Source: Hemileia vastatrix
Taxonomy: Eukaryota; Basidiomycota; Pucciniomycetes; Pucciniales; Zaghouaniaceae
NCBI GenBank assembly: GCA_030280995.1
Contig: JASXTE010000011.1
Coordinates: forward strand, 23,057,817 to 23,121,816
Direction of reading: 5' to 3'
DNA: 64,000 nucleotides
Both the position numbers and the translations under genes were made by a program. The notes beneath the pieces were generated by a model. It made no database searches. It was not told the origin of the DNA and worked only from the letters and a program-made list of their open reading frames with translations. Within the stretch, counting starts at the first letter, position 1. Every line of letters begins with the position of its first letter. Positions 55,728 through 64,000 of the stretch are shown here, in pieces.

Positions 55728-57737
55728 CCAAACCTTGTTCATGATACTGGATACAATCTTTACTCAATCACTTGGTATGTTTATTTTTATTGCATATTGG
55801 CTTTGATTTTGAATTTTATATTAAAGTCTCTTTTTTTTCCTTGATAAAATCAACATTAAATCACATAATTTTTCAGTCATTCCTTTTTTCTTTCATTACT
55901 CATATCAGTTTCCTCCTATCCTCTTTTATCACTCAAATAGTTTGGAGTCATTTTTTTTTCTCAGAACATCTCTGCAGGTAAGACATTTTTTCATTTTTAC
56001 TTATATTTTTTCTAATTATAATTATTTTTTTTCTTTTTTGTATCCAATTTTTTTTTGATTTTCAAGGTAAAATTAACCTTTTTTTCACTCCCTCTATTCT
56101 TTATTTTTTAGCTCCATCATCCTACTTGTCATCCCTCCTTAGAATGGTTATTATACCCACTTCCCCTATTTAACTTGATTTTGGTTCCATGTCATTGAAA
56201 CGCATACTTTGCACATTCTTTAAGTATTTCACTTGCTCCATATTCAATTTCCCCCAAACTCCAACTTCACTCTTTCTCACTCTATTTTTCCTACCTTTCA
56301 ATCAGGGTAAGTTTCATCTCTTTTTTTCATGAATATATGGTATCTATTTCTTTATATGAGAATTAAATATTTAAATATATGTATGACTATTATCTGGATA
56401 ACAGTGGACTTATTCAACTCTTCCTGTTGTCATTTTTATTATCACTTTTCAAGTTTTTGTTAAATGTCAATAATCAGAGTCAGGATTAGGGTTAGGTTTA
56501 TTAAAATCTTTTTCCTTTTAGCAGAAAATTTCCCTGAACTCTATCTTTCATTTCCCACAAACAGATTTGAATTTGGTTTAGTGGTTGCTGAGATATTGAC
56601 CTTTAAATTTTAGCCTTTTTTTCCCGATTTCACTTTTATTTATTCCATAATGCACTTCAGAATGCATATCTTAATGCTTACATCATGAATTTAGCCTTCC
56701 ATATTCCTCAATATACCTTTCTCTTTACTTATTATTCTGCCTTTTTATCAAGGTGTGTTTTTTCTTCTTACCATTTTCATATGTCTAATCCTTTACGCAT
56801 TTTGGATGCTCTTATCAGATCCATCAAAAGTCAATCCAACAAATCAACAAGGTAAAAAAGAAGGTATAAATAAGAAAATTAAAAAAACTCTAGGTAGATC
56901 AAAATATTTCAGGTATTTGTAAATTCATCAAATATTTATTATTCTTTCATATTTTTTTATAAATAAATCTTATATTTCAATTTACTAAACTAAAGTAATG
57001 GGCCAAAAACATTGTGTTGTATAAAAGTTCATCATGACAACATCAATTTTTTTCATTGGGTTCCTCTAGCCTATACCTGTGGAAATTCTTAATATTAGTT
57101 TCTAGACTTGATCTGTGTTTTGGCATGAGGAATTTTCATTACTTTAAGACTAGTAAATTTGACCTATCTTATTTGTTTATTTATTAATTTATATAATTAT
57201 ATTAAATTTTGGATACTTGCACCCCTTTCTTCAATAAAATTCAGGGGAGGGTATTTTCAAATTTCAAATCTTACATGAAATATCAATGACTTGGAAAATT
57301 TTTGGTGATACCAACATCTTACCTCAATAAAATTCAGGGGGGGGGATATTGTCAAATTTTCAAAAAAGATATAGAGTTTTGTTAAATTAGCTTTATTTAG
57401 AAAAGCAAATATATTGGCTTGAATTTCAAGTTGAAAAATTTGATTTGAAAACAAAAAAGTAAAAAATAGTGTGTCAAATTTTGCCATTTGGACCATTTAA
57501 AATGAAACTGTTACATTTCTTGGTATATTACTCAAATGAAGATGGATAGTGTAGAAAAATATGTGAAGTTATGAGATACTTTCATGTCCAAAAAATATTA
57601 AACAAAAGAAGTGGGAAAGAAAACATAAAAACTAGTAATGAATCAAACATTTTCATTAAGCAGTCAATCTTGTCAATAGATTTATTAGCTTTAACACATT
57701 ATATCATGAAAACTTTGTTTTTCTAATCATCTTCAAG
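55728..57737. other. AT-rich spacer
   Basis: No gene recognised. CAATAAAATTCAGGGG occurs twice 95 bp apart (about 57230 and 57325), each followed by GGGTATT / GGATATTGTCAAATTT, possibly tips of another small element. Confidence 0.5.
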
Positions 57738-58990
57738 TTAATACTTGAGTTTAATCTGATCCAATAGGAAATTGTACTCAAGAGCTTTCTCCTCTTTCTT
57801 TGATTTTTTGATACTTAGAGTTAGCTCAAATTTCTTCTCCTCCAAGTCTTGTTCCCAATCATCCCTCTGTGAAGTGGGTTCATATCTCCTCTCCTCCAAG
57901 TCTCGTGCCTTATCATCCCCCTTTAAAGAGAAGTCATATTGTTGCTTTTGAAAGTTAAGAATCTCTAGTGCAACTTTAAATTTACCTAAAGCTTTATGAA
58001 ACATTAGAAAAATAAAAAATAAATCAGAATAATCTCTCAAGAGGTATCCAATTACTTACCAGCATCGTTTCTCTCTAAAAAGTCTTCAATAAAAGAAATA
58101 GGGGTTTGAGAAGTACTATCTCTTTTTGGTTTTACTTGAATGCTAAAATTTAGTGAATTTGAAGGTCTTTGTTTTTTGTTGGAGGAATTTGGTATATTTT
58201 TGTCATCATCATCATTGTTGCTAGCTTCAAAGTTGCTTGATTGTTGCTACTGGGTTTGTTCATTGGAATTTTTAGAAATAATAAAAAGAGAAGTAAATAA
58301 AAAAATAGACTAGATACAAGAAAATAAATCACTGGAGCTAGATTAGGTTGGTTTATATCACCATAAGGATCTATAGAAAAGATATCTTGATTTTTTGGAT
58401 TAGAAAGAGGGGAGGCTTGAGTGGAGGAAGAGTATTCAAAAATATTTCTTCCAATATCATGTTCAGAGATAGCATTTTCTCCATACAACATGTTTTCAGG
58501 ATTAAAATAAGCTTGCTCTCCAAATACAGAATCCATCTCTTTATATTAAGGATGTAAATAATCAAGCTTATCATCTATAAATTTGATGCCAATACTGATA
58601 TCAATGTCAATAATACCAAACCCAGTGAAAGATGAAAGACTCTTAGACTTCTTGTATTTGGCTCAATAGTGCTTGAAGCATACAGGCATCTTTTTTGGAA
58701 AAAGATAAATCCTTACCTTTTCTTATTTCTTAATTTTTTGGCCATTAGAAGATAGCCAAGACTTTTTATGTGGGGGGAATCCTACTTTAGTTGTATTTTC
58801 AGTAACAAAAAAAGAATAATAATTAGTTTTAGATCTTAGCCAGCTGATAAGTAGAAGGAGATCATCTTTTTTTAGTTGAATGGTCTTTGATTTCTTAGCT
58901 TAGTGGGGGAAATTGGGAGTAGTAGGATGTGAAGAACAAGTGGGGGAAGGCTGACTTTGACAAGATATGTGATTCTGATTCAGGTTAAGA
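57738..58990 (-). pseudogene. Myb/SANT-like DNA-binding, coiled-coil protein with introns
   Basis: Minus-strand reading. At about 58900-58750, KDDLLLLISWLRSKTNYYSFF resembles the first helices of fungal Myb/SANT-like domains. After a probable intron (GTAAGG at 58716, acceptor near 58662) comes YKKSKSLSSFTGFGIIDID...IKFIDDKLDYLHP, then MDSVFGEQAYFNPE, the STGFG...CPxYxxMD block seen after such domains in PIF/Harbinger accessory proteins. An acidic/Asn stretch follows. At 58059-57986 a 74-bp intron GTAAGT...TTTAG joins ERNDAG to KFKVALEILNFQKQQ in frame, and the protein ends in a charged coiled coil (DDWEQDLEEKKFELTLSIKKSKKEE...) at 57738. Stops (for example TAA after YLHP) show decay. It lies directly downstream of a copia integrase relic in the same frame. 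Confidence 0.65.
57986..58059 (-). other. Intron in the Myb/SANT-like gene, 74 bp
   Basis: Donor GTAAGT, acceptor GCTTTAG; joining the exons keeps the frame (NDAG-KFKV). It is one of the best-supported introns in the window. Confidence 0.7.
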
Positions 58991-59058
58991 TATTTGATGA
59001 GAAAATTGGGGTCACTGGTGGGAAAAATAGTGATTTCATATTCAAAGAGTCAGCCAAA

Positions 59059-59780
59059 TTATTCATGCCAGAATAGCCATCCATATTTATTTTGAGAACA
59101 GACAAAAAATTTAAACTCAAGTTTTCTATTATCCAGCTTGGTTCTTACCTCTTTGTGATCATGAACAAAGGCCTTTTTACTAAAAGTACTTATTTTGTTG
59201 AAGTTTGGTTGAGTACCATAGGCTATTTGAAGAAGAGTTGATTCTGTGATCTTTCTGTTTGGTATGCAGTTATGAAAAAAAGATGCCCATTTGTAAGAAA
59301 GACCCCAGAAGATTTTTGGTGGTCCACTTGCCAAAAGAGAAGTCCATGCAATATCACAAACTTTCCAATTAAAACTTTCAGCTGTTCCATTTTTTTTAGA
59401 ATGATATGGTGTAGTCACTTAATGAACAGCACCTATTGAAGGAAGATATGATTTCATTGCATTAATGTGAAGTTCCCTACCTTCTTTCCTAAGTAAAAGT
59501 AATTTCTTTCCAGTAACAGTACTGAGTTGGTCATGAAAATTTTTGAAAGCTCCCATAGCATCACTTTTGTTTTTGAGAGGAAAGACATTTCCATAAGTAG
59601 AAAATGAGTCCCTGAATAAGGCTGCTCATTCATATCCACAATTTACTGTTGCATCTTTGATTGGTCCAATTAAGTCTCCAACTACTCGTGACAATAAAGA
59701 TTCTGATTCAATTTCAAGTTGAGAAGTAGTTTTCTGCACAATTTTAGAAATATCACAGTCAGAACAATCATTTTTTTCTT
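59059..59780 (-). pseudogene. Ty1/copia integrase relic
   Basis: Minus-strand order: CSDC (zinc-ligand pair, about 59765), VVGDLIGPI with catalytic Asp 1 (about 59690), VFPLKNKSDAMGAFKNFHDQL (about 59580), RKEGRE where SDNGGE with Asp 2 is expected (lost), TTPYHSKKNGTAESFN with the catalytic Glu, LLASGPPKIFWG, PNRKITESTLLQIAYG, and FVHDHKEVRTKLDNRKLEFKFF. This is the full copia integrase core and C-terminal region. The open part 59418-59059 ends HE then TAA. Typical copia elements continue into RT, but here RT and RNase H are absent. The same frame instead passes through stops into the Myb/SANT-like ORF. Confidence 0.88.
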
Positions 59781-59901
59781 TTGGGTACTCTGAAGGCAAA
59801 CAAGGGTCAAGTTAAGATTTTGTGGGCCTGCACAAGACACAGTCAATAGTATGCCCTAATCAACAACACTAATTAGAAAATGATCCAGAAGCAGAATAAG
59901 G

Positions 59902-61109
59902 TCAATGAATTGAGGCAGAGCTTACATATTTAATAAATACATTTGAAAATGGCATGCAAGTATCTGACACAGCAGGGGAAGTAGTAGAATAACTTGGAGC
60001 AGAAATTATATTTCCCCTATGATAAAAGTGATTATCCATAGCTGTATTTACATGGAAATTATTATTATCAGATATTGAACTGCCTAAATTCTTCTTCTTA
60101 ACATCACACACCAACATAGTGTCTTGATTTTAATTACAGAGATTATTGATAAGTTCTTTATTTATCATAATAGTGATATATTCATCAACTTAAATAGAAA
60201 GACTGTCACCTTTTAATTCAATGACATGGTTTTTATCAGCTGAAAGATTGGAAAGGGATGTAGGTAGAAGAACCTGAATCATGATGGCTTTGAACAAATT
60301 ATTGGATTCTTAACATCACACACCAACATAGTGTCTTGATTTTAATTACAGAGATTATTGATAAATTCTTTATTTATCATAATAGTGATATATTCATCAA
60401 CTTAAATAGGAAGACTGTCACCTTTTAATTCAATGACATGGTTTTTATCAGCTGAAAGATTGGAAAGGGATGTAGGTAGAAGAACCTGAATCATGATGGC
60501 TTTGAACAAATCATTGGAGAATTTAAAACCCATGGAGAGAATGGTATCAATCAATTCACAAATGTGTTCACAATGTTTTACAAGAGATTTAAAGGGTAAG
60601 GTAGGATTCAAGAGAGGAGATTTAAACCATGAAAGTCATGATGTATGAGTTGCATAATTGAATTTATTAGAAAGGAGAAGATATGCCAAGCGACAGGTAT
60701 TATCAGGAATTAAAAGGCATTGGAGTGAGGTATCAATTGTATGAAAAATAATATTCCATGAAAGTTTATTGATAAAACAATTGCTTGATTGTATCATGTC
60801 ATCAGTGGCATAGGAAGATGTTCCAAGATAGTTTGACATGAAAATTTTGATCTTCCAGTCCCAGTCACAGCAGTTGGATCCATCAGCAAGTAGCTTTATA
60901 ACATTAATGGTAGATTTAATTACACTATTGATTAGCTTTTGGTTTTTTTCATTCTTGCCAAGAGATAACAGGTGTAGAGGATAAGGGTGAGAGGCCATTT
61001 GAGATAATTCAAGAGAGGGAAGGGTCATTTCAAAAATTAATTTTGGTAAAGGGGGAGGAGTTAAATTATTGTAATGACCAGGGGAAACAATTGGGGGATT
61101 CCAAATCAT
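59902..61109 (-). pseudogene. Ty1/copia gag relic with internal duplication
   Basis: The first piece 61109-60636 contains IKLLADGSNCCDWDWKIKIF, the copia gag/UBN2 signature LxGxNYxxWxxxI. 60611-60402 continues with LPFKSLVKHCEHICELIDTI and SNDLFKAIMIQVLLPTSL (the second gag block: LLxxLPxS-like). A 212-bp tandem duplication (about 60096-60307 and 60308-60519) repeats this block out of frame, since 212 is not a multiple of three. 60117-59902 is a Ser/Asn-rich tail. No zinc knuckle is evident. The start at 61107 is the first Met of the open frame. Confidence 0.78.
60096..60519. repeat. 212-bp tandem duplication
   Basis: TTAACATCACACACCAACAT begins each copy and CTTTGAACAAATxATTGGA ends each. 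The two differ at only a few positions, so the duplication is recent relative to the decay of the gag. Confidence 0.92.
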
Positions 61110-61967
61110 TGTATTGGCAGTGAAGAATGAAAATTTGGAAACTTGGTGTGTTTCCCAAATAATTATTTAACATCTGAAAATAAGGGATTCAAATCTTGTT
61201 AGTATAGTGTTTACTTATTTAATGACAATTGCACAGGGGTCCTATAACCTCTAGTTTAGCATCAGTGGAAAACTCCAAGAAGAATCAGATTGTTATTCAT
61301 TTACATGTAGTTTAGCAACAGTGTCAAACTCCAAGAAGAATCAGAGTCTGTCAGACATTCTAGAAAAACTCTTACAGTCACCTTGCTGTAAGCAGAACCC
61401 AAGGGAGCTGATTAAACAGAAGAAACCCTGTCCCTTTAAGTAAAATAAGAGTTTACAATAATCTAAGCTATAATTTCTACTTAATAATAAACAATTTTTT
61501 GAAAAAATATTCTTAACAGATTTGAGATGAAGAATTGGTGTTATTTATAATTATGAAAAGAAATACAACAGTGAAGTTGTACTCAGAAAAGTTATATAAA
61601 TGATTGAATATATATGTTTTATAAAGCTTTTTATTTATGTGAACAGATGTTAAATTTGAGTCCCTGAAGTTGATACCTTAACAATGGTACCATATAAGTA
61701 TATATATATGTGTTTTCATATAAAATTTGTAAAGTGTTATGAGAATATGTTATATTTATAAGGGTATTACAGTTTATAAAATGTTATGTAAAATAATGAT
61801 GGTAGTTGTTGATATACATTATTGTTTTTTAAGTTTTATGATGTTTGGTAGATGCTCTAATTTCAAGTCTACAGGCTTTATATGCATAGTATGTTATGTG
61901 CCCTACTTTCCCTAGCTGGAGAATTCTGGAGCTTGTATGGACTTCCGGACTTAATTAGGACCTTAAA
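61110..61967. other. Likely copia leader and LTR-like sequence
   Basis: Read on the minus strand toward gag, 61520-61245 starts TGTTAAGAATATT and ends near AACTAGA, followed by GGTTATAGGACCCC, a possible PBS; this would be the copia 5' LTR. It contains a 58-bp-spaced direct repeat (CTCCAAGAAGAATCAGA at about 61270 and 61328). No partner LTR was found, so the assignment is tentative. 61530-61967 has nothing recognisable. Confidence 0.4.
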
Positions 61968-63845
61968 CACCACACAATATGGGGGGCTGACTTGCTAGCT
62001 AGTCTGAAACCTTGATTCCTAATTCATATCTTTTTGAGCCCACATTGAATTAGTGATGAAACCACCAAGAAAAAATATTGAAATTCTGGTGAACTCAATA
62101 TGAATACAACTTGAACATTTAATGAAGCATAGGTAATAATACTTGGAACAAATCTTGAGATATGAAGAATGAGATTTTTTATAGAAATTTTAATAAAGTG
62201 CAGACCACACTCAAATTAATCTGAAAAATACATATTTTAAACTATTTAAGCAGTTTCTTTGCAATTTTTAAAAAAAAGAACACCAATGTATAGATCCAGA
62301 AAGATACCATCTGAAATTATTATATAAGTTTTTTTGGCCAGAAATACATGGAGAAACTACAATTCAAAATATTTCAATTTATTCATGAAAGTTTATTTTG
62401 TGAATTTATATTATTTATTGTATTATTTTCAAGAATTAAAAAAATTAAATATATATTTTATGACTAGATAATATTGAATATTGTAAATCATTAAAATATC
62501 TAAAGAAGGTGCAAAAATCTTTAAAATGATGTTACAAAGACTTTACTTAGACATATAATTTTCAAATTCAATTGACATACTATATTTCACTATTAAATAA
62601 AAAAAATTCATACTAATATTTATTAAAATTAATTTCCCCTCTTCTTCAAAATTTTCAAAATATTACAATGTAGATTTTTATTTGATTTAAGTAAATGAAG
62701 AGAATAACAGTATAGGAGTTTTGGATTTTTAGGATTCAAGGAATTTCTGTGCCAACTCTTTGTAACATATTTTATATTTTTTGTATATTTATTTTGTATT
62801 ACTATCTTCTTTTATTCTATTTTTTATTCCCTCTCAAGAATACCCCACTCTTTTCCCTTTATAAAATATTTCTTTATCCTCACCTCATCTTTCTCCCCAA
62901 CCTTTTCACTCCCTTTGTCATCATTTTCAACCCCTATCCACATTTTCCTATCCCTCTCCACACCTCTCTATGCCTCTCCACTCCTCTCCTTCCAGTTTTC
63001 TTACCTCCCCATTTCTCCCTAACACTTTATTTTTGTATACAGAAATAAGGACTGAGTTGAAAGGGAGGAAATTGGGGTTCAAGGATTGTGGAGACAAAGT
63101 AAAGGGGAGGAATGGGGCTACAAGGGTTGGGGAGGCTGGAGAGAGGGGTTAGGAAGGGTATATGGGGTAGCAAAAAGGTTGCGAAAGAGTTGGAAGGGAA
63201 GATGAAGGGTTCCGAGGCATTTTGCATTAAGAAAAGGGTCAGGGAGAGGTTGAGAGGGGTGAAATGGGGATCAAAAGAGGATGGCATACAATGGGGCTGG
63301 GAGGATAGCAAAAGGGGTGGGGAGGGAAGACAAGCATGTGTTGATAGAATTGAAAGGGATGGGGATCGGTGCAAACAGAGTGTGAAAATAGGAGGATGAA
63401 CTTTGTTCTTTGGGGAAGAACAGAGTTCACTTCCATAAAATATTAGCTGAAACATGGCTTTCAATTCTTTAAAAACAGTTGTAGGTAATAGAAAAAGTCA
63501 CTTATTTTTTTTATATGTAATCTGAAAGTTTTTAATAAAATTATTGTATTTAAGAATTGTTATATTGTCAATCTATTTTTAGTTATCAACTTAATTTAAT
63601 AAAGTATTATTTAAATAAGTTGCTTCAAAAAATACTGTGCATTGAGTAGACTCATGGAACAATTTTTTCTGGCTTCCATTCAGTTTTCCTCACACTTTCA
63701 CTATGCTTCAATATAGTTCCATTATTATTTGTGTGATACTTCAAGTGAAAGTTCAGTATTACTTCAGTCTGAGTTTCATCTTTATTCCATCTGACTTCAA
63801 GTTGAGGACTTGCTAGTAAGCCCCCCCCCCAAATATTGTGTGGTG
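61968..63845. mobile_element. CACTA-like non-autonomous element, 1878 bp
   Basis: The left end is CACCACACAATATGGGGGGC; the right end read inward is CACCACACAATATTTGGGGG. Both have the subterminal GACTTGCTAGCTAGTC-like palindrome found in the MITE at 16662-16900. The flanks are AAA (61965-61967) and AAA (63846-63848). The interior shows strong strand bias: pyrimidine-rich at 62870-63010, then purine-rich at 63050-63400. The overlapping ORFs there on both strands are low-complexity. No transposase is seen. Confidence 0.72.
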
Positions 63846-63885
63846 AAACCCACAATAAAAAATCTACAAAAACTACAGAGAATAG

Positions 63886-63955
63886 AGTTACATCTGGGGA
63901 ACCTCCCATTAAATTTTGGTAGCCCGCATAACCCTATCCACTGAGCTAAAAATCA
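63886..63955 (-). ncRNA. tRNA-like SINE head (pol III box A, weak box B)
   Basis: On the minus strand TAGCTCAGTGGATAGGG (63948-63932) fits pol III box A (TRGCNNAGYNGG). GGTTCCCCAGA, 45 bases downstream start to start, is a partial box B. No proper acceptor, anticodon or T stem can be folded, so it is not a functional tRNA gene. A tRNA-derived SINE fragment is the better reading, abutting the CACTA-like element. Confidence 0.4.
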
Positions 63956-64000
63956 TTAAAGTTAAGTAATTTATCAGAAATCAAAAATAATCAGTAATAC

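Noticed and set aside
63027..63464. 145-codon Pro/Ser/Leu ORF and its plus-strand Gly/Arg counterpart
   Set aside because: Both follow from the purine/pyrimidine bias inside the CACTA-like element.
63886..63955. Functional tRNA gene
   Set aside because: Box A is good, but no acceptor, anticodon or T stem can be formed.

Overview
The window is AT-rich, repeat-dense nuclear DNA from a eukaryote. It contains no intact gene, no rRNA gene and no convincing tRNA gene. Short GT-AG introns (about 55-81 bp), chromodomain Ty3/gypsy elements, Ty1/copia fragments, a Tc1/mariner relic and Myb/SANT-type accessory proteins suggest a basidiomycete fungus with a TE-inflated genome, possibly a rust. That placement is inference from protein character, not a database match.

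Layout. 1-3880 is an almost pure pyrimidine tract. 3905-5249 is a solo LTR (family A, minus strand) with a perfect TTTAG duplication. It stands head-to-head with 5284-15002, a complete but mutated Ty3/gypsy element (LTR - gag - PR - RT - RH - IN - chromodomain - LTR). 15003-18356 is non-coding. It holds a GGTTTAGTG minisatellite split by a CACTA-like MITE, a copia RT fragment and a small foldback. 18357-33439 is a nested block bounded by two copies of a 795-bp repeat (B). Inside are an intron-containing ORF antisense to the retroelement, a decayed minus-strand chromodomain gypsy (20927-25736), and a plus-strand non-autonomous LTR element C (25753-32625) with matching 1064-bp LTRs, a canonical PBS and PPT, a gag-like acidic ORF, and no polymerase.

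33824-55540 is dominated by one family of inverted-repeat elements ending in GGGGGTATCAA and bordered by TAATA. The largest, 35374-48720, has no coding capacity. It carries a satellite array of about 13 units of roughly 610 bp (37.55-45.36 kb). Each unit has a near-perfect 46-bp palindrome centred on CGGCCG plus a second, weaker dyad. Smaller members (198, 199 and 1638 bp) are packed end to end at 53.1-55.2 kb.

Between them are a Tc1/mariner relic (49.6-50.2 kb), an unrecognised spliced gene remnant (50.7-51.5 kb) and a decayed LTR A. The right end holds a minus-strand copia gag-integrase relic (59059-61109) that runs in the same frame into a Myb/SANT-like coiled-coil ORF with an intron (57738-58990), then a 1.88-kb CACTA-like element (61968-63845) and a tRNA-like SINE head.

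Nothing here forms a working pathway. The window records serial TE insertion. The most unusual parts are the palindromic satellite enclosed by transposon-like ends and the TAATA-junction element cluster.
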